DNA of 64,000 bases. Origin: Methylomonas sp. 11b. Lineage in GTDB: Bacteria; Pseudomonadota; Gammaproteobacteria; Methylococcales; Methylomonadaceae. Positions 43,868 through 57,591 of this stretch are shown in pieces. Under the pieces are notes generated by a model. It was given only the letters and a program-made list of their open reading frames with translations, was not told the DNA's origin and did no database searches. The stretch covers positions 3,033,741-3,097,740 of the forward strand of contig NZ_KI911557.1 of NCBI RefSeq assembly GCF_000515215.1. The letters are read 5' to 3'. Position 1 is the stretch's first letter. Each line of letters starts with the position of its first letter. Made by a program: the position numbers and the translations under genes.

Positions 43868-45289
43868 CTATTTCTCCGACTTACAAGGAGGTAAGGAGTG
43901 CGGAGAATTGTCGGGAACAATCTCCGCCTGTTTAACCGGACGCTGCCAGGTCGGCACGCTAAGCTGTTTGGTCCGGCTAAGGGTTAACTGATTTTCCGGC
44001 GTATCGCGAGTAATGGTCGAACCGGCACCAATCGTAGCATTTTTACCCACCGTCACCGGCGCCACCAATTGGGTATCCGATCCGATAAACGCGCCATCTT
44101 CGATGATGGTTTTAAATTTATTCACGCCGTCGTAATTGCAGGTGATCGTGCCGGCGCCGATATTGACTTTACTACCCACTTCGCTATCGCCAATATAGCT
44201 TAAATGGTTAATTTTGCTGCCGGTGGCGACGGTGGATTTCTTGATTTCCACGAAATTGCCGATATGTACATGATCGGCCAGTTCGGTTTGCGGACGTAGA
44301 CGGGCGAATGGGCCGATTCGGCTACCGACGCCGACTGTGGCGTCCTCGATCACGCTGTTGGCGAATATCTCGACATCATTGGCGATGCTGGCGTTTTTAA
44401 TCAGGCAATTGGGACCGATTTTAACGTTGGAGCCAATACGATTTGTGCCCTCGAAGATTACGTTGACGTCCACATCGATATCCTGACCAATCTCCGCAAA
44501 ACTGCCTCGCACATCTACCCGGGCCGGATCGCGTAGCGTGACGCCTTTTTCCATTAGCGCTTGCGCTTGTTCCAGTTGATACACGCGTTCCAGATGCGCC
44601 AATTGGCTGCGATTGTTTACACCCAGCACTTCATCCTGGCTGCCGGCTTGTGTAGTTTCTACACTCAAGCCATCTTCCACGGCCATTTCGATAATGTCGG
44701 TCAAATAGTATTCATTTTGGGCGTTGTTATTGCTCAGCCGGGACAACCATTGCTTTAACTGGCTACCTTTGCAGGCCAAGATGCCGGTATTGCCTTCAGT
44801 GATTTGCAATTCCACTTCGTTGGCGTCTTTTTGCTCAACTATTTTGACGACGGCGTGATCTTTGTCGCGAACGATGCGCCCGTAACCGGTTGGATCGTCT
44901 AGATTGACTGTTAGCAAAGCCAAAGACGTCAAGCTGACCTTGTGTAATAAGGTTTGGATGGTTTTGGCTTTTAATAGCGGAACATCACCGTACAGAATCA
45001 AAACAGTATCCGGATCGTCCACATGGTGGATCGCTTGCTGTACCGCGTGTCCGGTGCCTAGCTGCTGCTTTTGCTCGATCCAGGTGGCGCTCAAACTGCT
45101 TAAGGTTTGTTTGACCGTCTCGCCGCCGTGACCGTAGATGATGAAAATCTGATTATTCTCGAGCGAGAGGCTGGTTTCATAGACATGTTGCAGCAGCGCC
45201 TTATTGGCGATTTCATGCAGTACTTTGGGCCGCGACGAACGCATTCTAGTGCCTTGGCCGGCTGCCAAGATGATGGTTTTAATCGACAT
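43868..45289 (-). CDS. glmU: Bifunctional UDP-GlcNAc pyrophosphorylase/glucosamine-1-P acetyltransferase
   Basis: Acetylates GlcN-1-P and then uridylates it to UDP-GlcNAc. The N-terminal pyrophosphorylase starts [15 protein letters not shown]. The C-terminal left-handed beta-helix shows hexapeptide repeats ([26 protein letters not shown]) and the acetyltransferase loop [14 protein letters not shown]. The 473-residue length is slightly above E. coli (456). It lies between the atp terminator and glmS, one base before glmS. Confidence 0.97.
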   Translation of the reverse strand: MSIKTIILAAGQGTRMRSSRPKVLHEIANKALLQHVYETSLSLENNQIFIIYGHGGETVKQTLSSLSATWIEQKQQLGTGHAVQQAIHHVDDPDTVLILYGDVPLLKAKTIQTLLHKVSLTSLALLTVNLDDPTGYGRIVRDKDHAVVKIVEQKDANEVELQITEGNTGILACKGSQLKQWLSRLSNNNAQNEYYLTDIIEMAVEDGLSVETTQAGSQDEVLGVNNRSQLAHLERVYQLEQAQALMEKGVTLRDPARVDVRGSFAEIGQDIDVDVNVIFEGTNRIGSNVKIGPNCLIKNASIANDVEIFANSVIEDATVGVGSRIGPFARLRPQTELADHVHIGNFVEIKKSTVATGSKINHLSYIGDSEVGSKVNIGAGTITCNYDGVNKFKTIIEDGAFIGSDTQLVAPVTVGKNATIGAGSTITRDTPENQLTLSRTKQLSVPTWQRPVKQAEIVPDNSPHSLPPCKSEK

Positions 45290-45307
45290 TGCTATTCCTT
45301 AAAACAA

Positions 45308-45340
45308 AAAAAGCCCGATAACGAATCGTCATCGGGCTTA
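45308..45340 (-). terminator. Terminator of the atp operon
   Basis: The arms AAGCCCGAT (45311-45319) and ATCGGGCTT (45331-45339) flank an 11-nt loop. On the minus strand a run of seven T follows. It lies about 20 bp after the atpC stop and before glmU, which presumably has its own promoter or is reached by readthrough. Confidence 0.85.
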
Positions 45341-45361
45341 TATTTTTACGTAATGAATGGT

Positions 45362-45784
45362 TTACGCACCACGTTTTCTTAGTCTTTCCAAAGTTCTCAA
45401 CTGGTTTACAGCTTGCGCCAATTCGGCTTGTGCAATCGCGTAATCGTATTTACCCGATTTATCGCTCAGCATTTCTTCCGCTCGGGCTTTGGCTTGCAAG
45501 GCTGCGGCTTCGTCGATATCTTTTGCTCTAATCGCAGTATCCGCCAAAACGGTCACCAAATGCGGCTGAACTTCCAGAAAACCGCCCGAGACATAAAACG
45601 CCTGCGATTCCTTGTCGCTCAACTTAACCCGTACTTCACCGGGTTTTAGCTTGGTGATCAACGGCGCGTGGCGCGGCGCAATACCGACATCGCCCATTTC
45701 AGCCGGTGCGAAGACCATTTCAGCCAAGCCGGAAAAGATTTCCTGCTCCGCGCTGACGATATCCACATGAATTGTCATTGCCAT
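45362..45784 (-). CDS. atpC: ATP synthase epsilon subunit
   Basis: Central-stalk subunit that couples rotation and inhibits ATPase activity. 140 residues: N-terminal beta-sandwich ([29 protein letters not shown]) and a C-terminal helical hairpin (RAEEMLSDK...LAQAVNQL). The spacing to atpD is 24 bp. It is the last atp gene and is followed by a terminator. The start may be two codons further in (MTIHVD). Confidence 0.95.
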   Translation of the reverse strand: MAMTIHVDIVSAEQEIFSGLAEMVFAPAEMGDVGIAPRHAPLITKLKPGEVRVKLSDKESQAFYVSGGFLEVQPHLVTVLADTAIRAKDIDEAAALQAKARAEEMLSDKSGKYDYAIAQAELAQAVNQLRTLERLRKRGA

Positions 45785-45808
45785 GTTAAAACTCTCCTAT
45801 GAGCTGAT

Positions 45809-47203
<1,395 letters not shown>

Positions 47204-47226
47204 CTATCTAAACTTGTCGTGATGCT

Positions 47227-48090
47227 CTAAACAGCAGCAGCGCCGGCCACGATCTCGGAAATCTCTTGCGTAATTGCCGCTTGTCTGGCTTTGTTATAAA
47301 CCAGTTGCAATTCTTTAATGATATTCCCAGCGTTATCGGATGCGCTTTTCATTGCCACCATTCGGGCAGCCTGCTCGCAGGCGTTGTTTTCCACTAAACC
47401 TTGGAAAACCGCGGATTCCACATATCGGATCAATAAACTATCCAATACTTCTTTAGCATCAGGTTCGTATAAGTAATCCCAGCGACCTTTGGACTCTTCG
47501 CCTAAATCGCCCACAGCAACCGGCAACAATTTTTGCACGACCGGTTTTTGCGTCATAGTGTTTACGAAATCGTTACTGATCAAAAACAATTCATCAATCT
47601 CGCCGGCAGTAAACGCATCCAACATGATCTTGATCGTGCCGATGATGTCGTTCTGATGCGGTGTGTCGCCCAATTTGGAGACTTGTCCGATCAAATTGGC
47701 TTTGATCATGCTGAAAAAGCCCGCAGCCTTGCTGCCGATAGTACAGACGTCTACTGCGATTTGCTGGCTTTGCCATTGTTGCATTTCGCCCAAAACTTTC
47801 CGGAACAAATTGGCATTCAGACCACCACACAAACCTCTATCTGAACTCACTACGATGATGCCGATGCGCTTGACTTCGCGTTCGATCAAAAAAGGATGCT
47901 TGTATTCGGGATTGGCATAAGCCAGATGTTTGATGATCTGGCCTATCTTCTTCGCGTAAGGCCGGGTGGCCTGCATTCTGTCTTTGGTTTTACGCATCTT
48001 GCTCGCGGCCACCATTTCCATGGCCCGAGTAATCTTCTGAGTATTTTTAATACTCGCGATCTTGGTACGTATCTCTTTGCCAACAGCCAT
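47227..48090 (-). CDS. atpG: ATP synthase gamma subunit
   Basis: Central rotor shaft of F1. 287 residues with the conserved N-terminal [20 protein letters not shown] and C-terminal [17 protein letters not shown] coiled-coil helices, and [15 protein letters not shown] in the middle domain. Spacing to atpA is 11 bp. No redox-regulatory cysteine pair of the chloroplast type is seen. Confidence 0.97.
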   Translation of the reverse strand: MAVGKEIRTKIASIKNTQKITRAMEMVAASKMRKTKDRMQATRPYAKKIGQIIKHLAYANPEYKHPFLIEREVKRIGIIVVSSDRGLCGGLNANLFRKVLGEMQQWQSQQIAVDVCTIGSKAAGFFSMIKANLIGQVSKLGDTPHQNDIIGTIKIMLDAFTAGEIDELFLISNDFVNTMTQKPVVQKLLPVAVGDLGEESKGRWDYLYEPDAKEVLDSLLIRYVESAVFQGLVENNACEQAARMVAMKSASDNAGNIIKELQLVYNKARQAAITQEISEIVAGAAAV

Positions 48091-48101
48091 GTGCGGACCC
48101 T

Positions 48102-49643
48102 TTACCAGCTACCGGTCTTGACGAAACGTTCAATGGCACTGTGAATGCCTTTTTGAATTTCGTCGTTATAGTCGCCTTTCTCGTTAATTTTAGCCATCAA
48201 AGCTGACTCGTCAGCATGCATGAAGTCCAGCAAGGCCGCTTCGAAATCGCGTACTTTTTTAACTTCCAGGCTATCCAGGAAACCAGCGTTAGCCGCATAC
48301 AAGGAAACACTCATATCCGCAACCGACATCGGCGCGTATTGATTTTGTTTCATCAGTTCGGTAACGCGTTGTCCGCGCTCGATTTGCTTGCGGGTGCTTT
48401 CGTCCAAATCGGAAGCGAACTGAGCAAACGCCGCCAACTCGCGGAACTGCGCCAAATCCAGACGAATACCGCCACCCAACTTTTTGATAATCTTGGTTTG
48501 TGCCGCGCCACCAACCCGGGATACCGACAGACCGGCGTTAACCGCTGGACGAATACCTGAGTTGAACAGACCGGTTTCCAGGAATATCTGGCCATCGGTG
48601 ATGGAAATTACGTTGGTCGGAACGAAAGCCGACACGTCGCCGCCTTGCGTTTCGATAATCGGCAACGCAGTCAATGAACCGGTTTTGCCTTTCACTTTAC
48701 CGTTGGTCAATTTTTCTACTTCAACCGCGTTGATCCGAGCCGCACGTTCCAGCAAGCGCGAGTGAATGTAGAACACGTCACCTGGATACGCTTCACGACC
48801 TGGCGGACGACGCAACAGCAAGGAAATTTGGCGATACGCCCAAGCTTGCTTGGTCAAATCGTCATAAATGATCAGTGCATCTTCGCCGATATCGCGGAAA
48901 TATTCGCCCATCGAGCAACCGGTGTAGGGTGCAATAAATTGCAGCGCCGCCGATTCAGAAGCCGAAGCGACCACGATGATAGTGTGCTCCATCGCGCCGT
49001 GCTCTTCCAGTTTGCGAACCACGTTGGCAATAGAAGAACGTTTTTGGCCGATAGCCACATAGATACATTTGATGCCGGTACCTTTTTGATTGATGATCGC
49101 ATCAATCGCAATGGCTGTTTTACCGGTTTGTCGGTCCCCGATGATCAACTCACGTTGGCCGCGACCAACTGGAATCATCGAGTCAATCGCTTTCAAACCG
49201 ATTTGCACCGGTTGATCTACCGATTGTCTGGCGATAACGCCTGGAGCAATTTTTTCGATAGGCGAGCTTAATTTAGTTTCGATAGCGCCTTTGCCGTCGA
49301 TTGGGTTACCCAAGGCATCGACCACTCGGCCCAGCAAGGCTTCACCAACCGGCACTTCCAGAATTCTACCGGTACATTTAACGGTATCGCCTTCGGTAAT
49401 ATGTTGGTAAGCACCGAGCATTACCACACCGACCGAGTCTCTTTCCAGGTTCAAAGCCATGCCGTAAGAGCCGCCAGGGAATTCCAGCATTTCGCCTTGC
49501 ATTGCTTCCGACAGACCGTGAACCCGAACAATACCGTCGGTGACACTGACTACGGTGCCTTCGGTATGTGCCTCAATATGGGCGTCGAAGTTCTCGATCT
49601 TCTTTTTGATCAGATCACTTATTTCTGATGGATTTAATTGCAT
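48102..49643 (-). CDS. atpA: ATP synthase alpha subunit
   Basis: Regulatory nucleotide-binding F1 subunit. 513 residues with the P-loop GDRQTGKTA, the arginine finger region ([11 protein letters not shown]) and the N-terminal [17 protein letters not shown] helix that binds delta. Typical length. It lies 11 bp upstream of atpG in the operon. Confidence 0.98.
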   Translation of the reverse strand: MQLNPSEISDLIKKKIENFDAHIEAHTEGTVVSVTDGIVRVHGLSEAMQGEMLEFPGGSYGMALNLERDSVGVVMLGAYQHITEGDTVKCTGRILEVPVGEALLGRVVDALGNPIDGKGAIETKLSSPIEKIAPGVIARQSVDQPVQIGLKAIDSMIPVGRGQRELIIGDRQTGKTAIAIDAIINQKGTGIKCIYVAIGQKRSSIANVVRKLEEHGAMEHTIIVVASASESAALQFIAPYTGCSMGEYFRDIGEDALIIYDDLTKQAWAYRQISLLLRRPPGREAYPGDVFYIHSRLLERAARINAVEVEKLTNGKVKGKTGSLTALPIIETQGGDVSAFVPTNVISITDGQIFLETGLFNSGIRPAVNAGLSVSRVGGAAQTKIIKKLGGGIRLDLAQFRELAAFAQFASDLDESTRKQIERGQRVTELMKQNQYAPMSVADMSVSLYAANAGFLDSLEVKKVRDFEAALLDFMHADESALMAKINEKGDYNDEIQKGIHSAIERFVKTGSW

Positions 49644-49664
49644 TTTATTTTCCCGCTCTAACTC

Positions 49665-50195
49665 TTAAAGTCTTTTAGCTAATTGATGAAGCTGGCCTTT
49701 GATAGAACCGTCGATGACTTTGTCGCCCGCTTTAGCGAGGATGCCCCCAATTAACGATTTATCGACAGAAACGGATGCATTGACCTTTTTATGCAAAAGC
49801 TTTTCCAGCATGGCGACATATTTGCCTTGCTCGGCTTTTGTTAGCGAGTACGCACTGTATAAATCAACATTGACGTAGCCTTCATCATCCGCTTTGTACT
49901 GCTCGAACATCACCGAAATTTGCGGCAATAAGGGCAGCTTGTCATTTTCTATCAACACTTTCAGAAGATTCTTGGCTTCGTCTTGTATCTGATCCTGGCA
50001 TATATCCAGAATCAACTGTGCTGTATGCTGTTTGCCAACCCGAGGATTTTTGACAATGTTAGCCAATGCCTCATCCTGAATGACCAAAGACAAAAACGTC
50101 AACGAATCGGACCATTGCTTGGACGACCCCGTTTCCTTGGCGCGCTTGAAAGCCGCTTCCGCGTAAGGTCTTGCTAATGTCGATAATTCAGCCAT
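49665..50195 (-). CDS. atpH: ATP synthase delta subunit
   Basis: Peripheral-stalk subunit joining b to the top of F1. 176 residues, starting LSTLARPYAEAAFKRA, with a six-helix N-terminal domain and the C-terminal KSLIGGILAKAGDKVIDGSI motif. It lies 3 bp after atpF and 21 bp before atpA. Confidence 0.96.
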   Translation of the reverse strand: MAELSTLARPYAEAAFKRAKETGSSKQWSDSLTFLSLVIQDEALANIVKNPRVGKQHTAQLILDICQDQIQDEAKNLLKVLIENDKLPLLPQISVMFEQYKADDEGYVNVDLYSAYSLTKAEQGKYVAMLEKLLHKKVNASVSVDKSLIGGILAKAGDKVIDGSIKGQLHQLAKRL

Positions 50196-50198
50196 TGC

Positions 50199-50672
50199 TT
50201 AACCCAATTGATCCGCTGCTTTGCTGAGAATGTCTTGATGCTTGGCTTTGTCGATTTCTTCTTTCAAAATCTGTTCAGCTGCACGCAAAGCCAGTGAGGA
50301 TACTTCTTTACGCAAGCTCTCTTTGGCTTGCAGCATTTCCTGCTCTATCTGGGCTTTTGCTGCTTCAAGCAAACGCTCGCCTTCTTTTTTGGCTTGATCT
50401 TTCGACTCTTCAACCAGCTGATTGGCGCGTTTCTGCGCTGCGCTGACGATTTCCGCCGATTGTTCTTTGGCTTCCTTCAGCAGGCTCTTGGCTTTTTTCT
50501 CGGCCAATTTAATTTCTTCCTGGCCTTTCTCGGCCGCGGCCAAACCTTCGGAAATTTTGGTTTTGCGCTCTTCCAGAGCGGCAATGATCGGTGGCCAGAC
50601 ATACTTCATGGTAAACCAAACCAGAAGTGTGAAAGTTATCATCTGCCCGATCAGAGTAGCATTGATGCTCAT
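50199..50672 (-). CDS. atpF: ATP synthase subunit b
   Basis: Peripheral stalk. 157 residues: one N-terminal transmembrane helix ([19 protein letters not shown]) and a long coiled coil rich in Lys, Glu and Ala ([20 protein letters not shown]). Typical single b subunit; no second b' gene is present. It overlaps nothing; atpH follows after 3 bp. Confidence 0.96.
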   Translation of the reverse strand: MSINATLIGQMITFTLLVWFTMKYVWPPIIAALEERKTKISEGLAAAEKGQEEIKLAEKKAKSLLKEAKEQSAEIVSAAQKRANQLVEESKDQAKKEGERLLEAAKAQIEQEMLQAKESLRKEVSSLALRAAEQILKEEIDKAKHQDILSKAADQLG

Positions 50673-50756
50673 TGATGCTTTCCTCGTAATGCCGTTGTCA
50701 TTCTATCGGTATGCGAACAGGGACTAACCCATTCAACTTGATCCGATAATTGCTAA

Positions 50757-51080
<324 letters not shown>

Positions 51081-51083
51081 CTA

Positions 51084-52234
<1,151 letters not shown>

Positions 52235-52544
52235 TCACTTCCCCTTTCGTCTTGAGCTGGGCGATTATATCCAGCCAGCACTTCTAAAGCAAGGTAAGCA
52301 CGTCCGGCAGGAACCAATTGGCATTGCCACCTTGTTGATTTGGCTAGACTATCCCTGCCCAACACTCGATCAACAGCAAGCACAGAGGCTTTATATCGAA
52401 CTTTCAATCCCAACGCTTACAGCAATACACATGCCATTTCGTAACACACTGATTTTCTGAAATATTGTCCAAATCGATATTGTAGCAAATCCGACAAAGC
52501 GCCGTACCATGGCCGAAATACGACATTTGCCAGTATCGAAGCAC
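52235..52544 (-). promoter_or_regulatory. Region between parB and atpI (atp promoter region)
   Basis: About 310 bp between the parB stop and the atpI start, with no supported gene. A TACAAT hexamer (minus strand, near 52480) and a GATATA near 52395 are possible -10 elements, but neither has a convincing -35 at 17 bp. A short reading frame at 52231-52413 has no ribosome-binding site and overlaps atpI, so I reject it. No parS-like palindrome was seen. Confidence 0.35.
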
Positions 52545-53393
52545 TCAATTGATTTTTTTTATGATGCCTTCCAGCTCTTCCAAACTGGTGTATGTAAAAA
52601 TCAATTTGCCTTTGCCACTGCTCTGATGATTGATTTCCACCTTGGCGCCGGTTCTTTCACTCAAGTCCCGCTGCAACCGCAAGGTATCCGGGTCGATTTT
52701 TTTCACTGCCGCCGGCTTATCTTCATGCTGTTCGCGCACCAACTTTTCTACCGCCCTGACAGTCAAACCGTGTTTGACGGCTTTGTTGGCAATTTCGACT
52801 TGTTTGGCTTCGTCCAGCCCCAGCAATGCTCGAGCATGCCCCATTTCCAACAAGCCCTTGCCCAACATGCCTTTCACTTCACCAGCAAGCTCCAGCAAGC
52901 GTAACAAATTGGTGATCGTCGTACGCGACTTGCCTACCGCCGTAGCGATCTGCTGATGGGTGAGCTCGAACTCGTCCTGCAAACGATGCAGTGCCTCGGC
53001 TTCTTCCAACGCATTCAAATCCTCGCGCTGAATGTTTTCGATCAAGGCTATCGCCATCACCGAACGATCATCCAAATCCTTGATCAGCACCGGCACATCC
53101 TGCAACTCGGCTAATTGCGCCGCCCGCCAACGGCGTTCACCGGCGATGATTTCATATTTCTCGCCGTCTATTTTGCGGACAATGATCGGTTGGATGATGC
53201 CTTGCGCAGCAATCGAATCGGACAACTCCTTCAGCTTATCCGGGTCCATGTCCTTGCGTGGCTGATACTTGCCGCGCTGTAGGAACTCGATGGGCAAACT
53301 TTGCGAGTCTTGAGATTTTTCGGGCACCGGCGCGCTAACGTCGCCCAGCAATTCGCTCAAACCTCGCCCTAAACCGCGTTTTTTTTGCATCAT
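52545..53393 (-). CDS. parB: Chromosome-partitioning protein ParB
   Basis: 282 residues. N-terminal box I (SIEFLQRGKYQPR-like region at about 35-50), box II GERRWRAAQLAEL (CTP-binding), the helix-turn-helix (LTHQQIATAVGKSRTTITN) and a C-terminal dimerisation region ending EELEGIIKKIN. It binds parS and loads SMC near the origin. It overlaps the parA stop by four bases. No parS palindrome was found in this window. Confidence 0.96.
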   Translation of the reverse strand: MMQKKRGLGRGLSELLGDVSAPVPEKSQDSQSLPIEFLQRGKYQPRKDMDPDKLKELSDSIAAQGIIQPIIVRKIDGEKYEIIAGERRWRAAQLAELQDVPVLIKDLDDRSVMAIALIENIQREDLNALEEAEALHRLQDEFELTHQQIATAVGKSRTTITNLLRLLELAGEVKGMLGKGLLEMGHARALLGLDEAKQVEIANKAVKHGLTVRAVEKLVREQHEDKPAAVKKIDPDTLRLQRDLSERTGAKVEINHQSSGKGKLIFTYTSLEELEGIIKKIN

Positions 53394-54166
53394 TTTTTTG
53401 CCGCTTTTTCTTTTCTGATCATTTCACCCGCCAACGCGATGTATGCCATCGCGCCGCGCGAGGATTTATCGTAAGCCAACACCGGCACGCCATGGCTGGG
53501 CGCCTCAGCCAGACGAATGTTTCTGGGAATGGTAGTTCGGAAAACTTTGTCGCCAAAATATTCGATTAACTGATCGGAAACATCCTTACCCAAGCGACTG
53601 CGACTATCCACCATGGTTCGCAATATGCCTTCCAGATACAAACCCGGATTGACGCTATCGCGGATGCTGCGTAAGGTCGACATCAATGAAGACAAGCCTT
53701 CCAGCGAATAATATTCGCACTGCATGGGAATCAACACGCTATTAGCAGCCACCATCGCGTTCAAGGTCAGCATATTCAAAGACGGCGGACAGTCGATCAA
53801 GATGTAATCGTATTGATCTTTTATCGTCAGTAAAGCATCGGCCAGGCGGCGCTCGCGATGCTGCGCACTCATCAACTGCACTTCGGCTGCGGTCAGATCG
53901 GCGTTCCCTGGGATCAAATCAAAACCCAGCTGCTTATTTTTCACGACAATCTCGGAAACCGGCACTTCTTCCAGCAGTAACTCACAGCTGGAATATTCGA
54001 TTTCTTCCTTATTCACCCCGCAACCCATAGCCGCATTGCCTTGCGGGTCCAGGTCGATTAACAACACCTTGCGCTTAGTTGCCGCCAAAGCCGCCGCCAG
54101 ATTGACGCTGGTGGTGGTTTTGCCGACTCCGCCTTTTTGGTTGGTAATCGCAATAATCTTAGCCAT
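53390..54166 (-). CDS. parA: Chromosome-partitioning ATPase ParA/Soj
   Basis: 258 residues. The deviant Walker A KGGVGKTTTSVNLA and the Walker B-like DPQGNAAMG and IDCPPSLNMLT are intact. Together with ParB it moves origin regions. It overlaps rsmG by eight bases upstream and parB by four downstream, so mnmG-rsmG-parA-parB is one translationally coupled operon. Confidence 0.97.
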   Translation of the reverse strand: MAKIIAITNQKGGVGKTTTSVNLAAALAATKRKVLLIDLDPQGNAAMGCGVNKEEIEYSSCELLLEEVPVSEIVVKNKQLGFDLIPGNADLTAAEVQLMSAQHRERRLADALLTIKDQYDYILIDCPPSLNMLTLNAMVAANSVLIPMQCEYYSLEGLSSLMSTLRSIRDSVNPGLYLEGILRTMVDSRSRLGKDVSDQLIEYFGDKVFRTTIPRNIRLAEAPSHGVPVLAYDKSSRGAMAYIALAGEMIRKEKAAKK

Positions 54167-54788
54167 GCTTGGGGTTCTCCAGTCGAATCAGGCAGCGTTC
54201 GGCGTCTATGCCGGGCACCATCAGCGGAATCACGCTGTATGTTGCGGCCAAGTCTATCAGCTCTTGCTCGGGCTGCTGACCTTTCATCGCCAGCAGTACG
54301 CCATCGTCAGCCAGCAAATGACCGGTGAGTTGCAGGATATCGGGCATGCTGGCAAAGGCTCGGCAAATAACCGTGGAATACAACTCAGCCGGTTGCAGCA
54401 GTTCAGCGCGGCTATGCACTATCACGACATTTTTCAACTTCAACTCCAGCACGGCCTGCTGTACAAAGCGGGTTTTCTTGGAGTTGGAATCGACCAAGGT
54501 GAAATGGCAATCTGGCCGACAAATCGCCAACGGAATGCCCGGCAAACCGGCACCGGTACCTATGTCCGCGACGCGCGAACCGTGAAGATACGGCAGAATC
54601 GCCAAGCTATCCAGGATGTGCAGACTGACCATTTCCAGCGGATCGCGCACCGCCGTCAGGTTATAGGCTTTGTTCCATTTGGCAATCAACTTGATAAAGC
54701 GCAATAACGCATCGTTACCGTGCTCACCGATATCCAGCCCGAGCGCTTTTAGGCCGAGCTCCAGCTTATCGCGACAAGCATCCATCAA
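54159..54788 (-). CDS. rsmG: 16S rRNA (guanine527-N7)-methyltransferase
   Basis: 209 residues of the RsmG (GidB) family. The SAM motif is [17 protein letters not shown], and the [14 protein letters not shown] and VICRAFASM segments are typical. It methylates G527 of 16S rRNA; loss of RsmG gives low-level streptomycin resistance in other bacteria. It overlaps mnmG by four bases. Confidence 0.96.
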   Translation of the reverse strand: MMDACRDKLELGLKALGLDIGEHGNDALLRFIKLIAKWNKAYNLTAVRDPLEMVSLHILDSLAILPYLHGSRVADIGTGAGLPGIPLAICRPDCHFTLVDSNSKKTRFVQQAVLELKLKNVVIVHSRAELLQPAELYSTVICRAFASMPDILQLTGHLLADDGVLLAMKGQQPEQELIDLAATYSVIPLMVPGIDAERCLIRLENPKHG

Positions 54789-56659
54789 GCGCTTTTCTTT
54801 TTCAGATGCACCAACAACAAGGAAATCGCTGCAGGGGTAATGCCAGGAATCCGCGAGGCTTGGCCCAAGGTTTCCGGTCGCTGCTTTTTCAATTTTTCGC
54901 TGACTTCGTTAGATAGACCGGACACTAGGCTGTAATCAACATTGTCCGGCAGTTTCAAATGCTCGTAACGCAAGGTACGGTTGATTTCAGTTTGCTGGCG
55001 ATCAATGTAGCCGGCGTACTTGGCTTGTATCGCTACCTGTTCGGCCACTTGCTCATCCACTTCGGTTTCGTCGCTGAATCGCAGCAGACTCTCGACATCC
55101 ACTTCCGGGCGACGCAGCATTTCCATCAGACTGGCTTCTTTCAACAGTTTTTTACCCCACAATTCCTCGGCCAAAGCAGCTTCGTCGGATTCGGTGCGTA
55201 TCCACTTTTTGGCCAGCTTACCTTGCAGATTAGCAATGGCTTCGCGCTTTTCTTCAAAGCGCTGCCAGCGGGCATCATCAACCAGACCCAGCTCCCGGCC
55301 TTGTTCGGTCAAACGCAAATCGGCATTGTCTTCGCGCAGTTGTAAGCGGTATTCGGCGCGACTGGTAAACATGCGGTACGGCTCGGCAGTGCCGCGCGTG
55401 ATCAGATCGTCGATCATCACGCCAATGTAGGCTTCGTCGCGACCGGGGCACCAGCTTTCCAAGCCCTTAGCCAGACGCGCCGCGTTTAAGCCTGCAATCA
55501 AACCTTGGGCGGCGGCTTCTTCGTAACCGGTAGTGCCGTTGATCTGGCCGGCGAAGAACAAACCGTTCATATGCTTAGTTTCTAAAGACGTTTTCAGATC
55601 GCGTGGATCGAAGAAATCGTATTCGATGGCATAACCGGGACGAACAATTTCCGCATTCTCGAAACCGAGCATGGTGCGGATGAAGCGATATTGAATGTCG
55701 AACGGCAAACTGGTGGAAATGCCGTTGGGATACACTTCATTGGTGGTCAAGCCTTCCGGTTCGACAAAAATTTGGTGCGAATCGCGGTCCGCAAAGCGCA
55801 CGACTTTGTCTTCAATCGACGGACAGTAACGCGGGCCAACACCTTCGATAATGCCGGAATACATAGGCGACCGATCCAAACCGGAACGAATGATGTCGTG
55901 GGTTTGTTCGTTGGTTCGGGTGATGTGGCAACAGATTTGCCGCGGATGCTGCTCGCGGCTACCCATGAACGAAAACACAGGCAACGGCGTGTCGCCGTGT
56001 TGTTCCTGCAATTTGCTGTAATCTATAGTGCGGCCGTCGATGCGGGCCGGCGTGCCGGTTTTCAAACGACCGATGCGGAAGGGCAGTTCCCGCAAGCGTT
56101 CGGCTAACGCAATCGAAGCAGCATCGCCGGCGCGGCCACCGCTGTAATTTTCCAGACCGATATGAATACGGCCAGCCAAGAAGGTACCGGCAGTCAACAC
56201 CACGGCTCGAGCATTAAACTCCAGACCCATCTGGGTTTTTACACCCACCACGCGTTCGCCTTCCACCAGCAAATCGGAAACGGTTTGCTGAAATAAAGCC
56301 AGATTGGGCTGATTTTCCAGCGCAGTGCGCACCGCTTGCTTGTAAAGCATCCGGTCCGCCTGCGCCCGGGTCGCCCGTACCGCCGGGCCTTTGCTAGCAT
56401 TGAGGATACGGAACTGGATACCGCCTTTATCGATGGCCTGCGCCATAATGCCACCCAGCGCGTCCACTTCCTTGACCAGATGCCCTTTGCCTATCCCGCC
56501 TATTGCCGGATTGCAACTCATCTGCCCTAAGGTCTCAATGTTTTGCGATAACAACAGAGTTTGCGCACCAGAACGAGCAGCAGCCAAGGCTGCCTCAGTG
56601 CCGGCGTGACCACCGCCCACTACGATCACATCAAAGTCTTTCTGGAATTTCACAGGCAT
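54785..56659 (-). CDS. mnmG: tRNA uridine-5-carboxymethylaminomethyl modification enzyme MnmG
   Basis: 624 residues. FAD motif [19 protein letters not shown] at the N-terminus, [35 protein letters not shown] and [19 protein letters not shown] are all typical of MnmG (GidA). With MnmE it modifies wobble uridine in tRNA. First gene of mnmG-rsmG-parA-parB, 48 bp from a divergent small gene. The usual oriC that adjoins gidA in many relatives is not visible here. Confidence 0.97.
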   Translation of the reverse strand: MPVKFQKDFDVIVVGGGHAGTEAALAAARSGAQTLLLSQNIETLGQMSCNPAIGGIGKGHLVKEVDALGGIMAQAIDKGGIQFRILNASKGPAVRATRAQADRMLYKQAVRTALENQPNLALFQQTVSDLLVEGERVVGVKTQMGLEFNARAVVLTAGTFLAGRIHIGLENYSGGRAGDAASIALAERLRELPFRIGRLKTGTPARIDGRTIDYSKLQEQHGDTPLPVFSFMGSREQHPRQICCHITRTNEQTHDIIRSGLDRSPMYSGIIEGVGPRYCPSIEDKVVRFADRDSHQIFVEPEGLTTNEVYPNGISTSLPFDIQYRFIRTMLGFENAEIVRPGYAIEYDFFDPRDLKTSLETKHMNGLFFAGQINGTTGYEEAAAQGLIAGLNAARLAKGLESWCPGRDEAYIGVMIDDLITRGTAEPYRMFTSRAEYRLQLREDNADLRLTEQGRELGLVDDARWQRFEEKREAIANLQGKLAKKWIRTESDEAALAEELWGKKLLKEASLMEMLRRPEVDVESLLRFSDETEVDEQVAEQVAIQAKYAGYIDRQQTEINRTLRYEHLKLPDNVDYSLVSGLSNEVSEKLKKQRPETLGQASRIPGITPAAISLLLVHLKKKSA

Positions 56660-56707
56660 TCTATGTTCAAATAAAACGTTATTTTAATAGCTTGCGGAGA
56701 AAAAAGC

Positions 56708-56947
56708 ATGAGAAAACAAAACCCCAGCAAGGACTTGCAAGCCAAGCCCTGCAAAAACCCGGTGGCGAAATTCGCCCATCAGTTCAACAAAGCGCAGATT
56801 TTCGCCGACAAAACCCGGTATCGTCGCAAAGCCAAACATACAGGCCTGGAGCCTTTCGTAATCGTTGCCTACTCAGCAATTACGAAAGGCTCCAGGCCAG
56901 TCGCCATCGCTGCTGTCAACAAACAGTCGCGGGCACTTGCCGCTTAA
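56708..56947 (+). CDS. Small basic conserved protein (DUF7230-like)
   Basis: 79 residues, strongly basic. The KNPVAKFAHQFNKAQIFADK segment matches a small gammaproteobacterial family that I recall as DUF7230. The C-terminal 36 codons lie on a perfect 20-bp inverted repeat (56843-56898), so this tail is unusual and the family core probably ends near GLEPF. It is divergent from mnmG and upstream of ribA. The function is unknown. Confidence 0.6.
   Translation: MRKQNPSKDLQAKPCKNPVAKFAHQFNKAQIFADKTRYRRKAKHTGLEPFVIVAYSAITKGSRPVAIAAVNKQSRALAA
56843..56898. other. Perfect 20-bp inverted repeat in a small gene
   Basis: GGCCTGGAGCCTTTCGTAAT (56843-56862) is followed, after a 16-nt loop, by its exact reverse complement (56879-56898). 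No T-run follows on either strand, so it is not a simple terminator. It lies inside the reading frame of the small basic protein and 77 bp before the ribA start, so it could form a strong mRNA hairpin or a cruciform. Confidence 0.95.
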
Positions 56948-56974
56948 TGCCGCAGATTGAGGATTTCCACAGCA

Positions 56975-57583
56975 GTGAAAGCAAGCATAGAAGATAAAGT
57001 TCAAACCCGGATTCCCACCAAACACGGCGAATTCATTCTGCACTACTACAGCAACAGCCTCGATAAAAAAGAACATGTAGCCTTCGTCAAAGGCGAAGTA
57101 GCCGGCAAGGAAGACGTGCCGGTACGCATCCATTCAGAGTGTTTTACCGGCGATGTGCTGGGCTCACGGCGCTGCGATTGCGGCGAACAGCTGGATATGG
57201 CCCTGGATTTGATCAACACTGCCGGCTGCGGGGTCTTGATTTATCTGCGCCAGGAGGGACGCGGCATCGGCTTGCTGAAAAAACTCCAGGCTTACAATCT
57301 GCAAGACCAAGGCCTGGATACCGTCGATGCCAACATCAAGCTTGGCCACCTGGCCGACGAACGCCAATACGACATTGCCGCACTGATTTTGAATAGCCTG
57401 CAAGTCCGCTCTATCGAACTGATCACCAACAATCCATTGAAAATCGACGAACTGACCAAGCTGGGAATTAAGGTTAACAACCGTATCGCTATCGAAACCC
57501 GCATTCATCAAGACAATCTTGAATATCTGAAAACCAAAGCCGAACGCATGAGCCACATGCTGTCGATGCCTAACAGCAAATAA
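56975..57583 (+). CDS. ribA: GTP cyclohydrolase II
   Basis: First step of riboflavin synthesis, GTP to the diaminopyrimidinone. About 203 residues. Zinc ligands are in HSECFTGDVLGSRRCDCG, followed by YLRQEGRGIGL and later EARIH-like EtRIHQDNLEYL at the C-terminus. I prefer the GTG at 56975 (MKASIEDK), with GAGGA eleven bases upstream; a TTG at 56957 would add six residues. ribF lies far away at 26.5 kb, so the riboflavin genes are scattered. No FMN riboswitch was recognised. Confidence 0.93.
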   Translation: MKASIEDKVQTRIPTKHGEFILHYYSNSLDKKEHVAFVKGEVAGKEDVPVRIHSECFTGDVLGSRRCDCGEQLDMALDLINTAGCGVLIYLRQEGRGIGLLKKLQAYNLQDQGLDTVDANIKLGHLADERQYDIAALILNSLQVRSIELITNNPLKIDELTKLGIKVNNRIAIETRIHQDNLEYLKTKAERMSHMLSMPNSK

Positions 57584-57591
57584 CCCGCATC

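Noticed and set aside
52545..54166. parS site near parAB
   Set aside because: I found no TGTTTCACGTGAAACA-like palindrome by reading; a systematic search would be needed.
56660..56707. Origin of replication beside mnmG
   Set aside because: Only 48 bp separate mnmG from the divergent gene, with no DnaA boxes or long A+T stretch.
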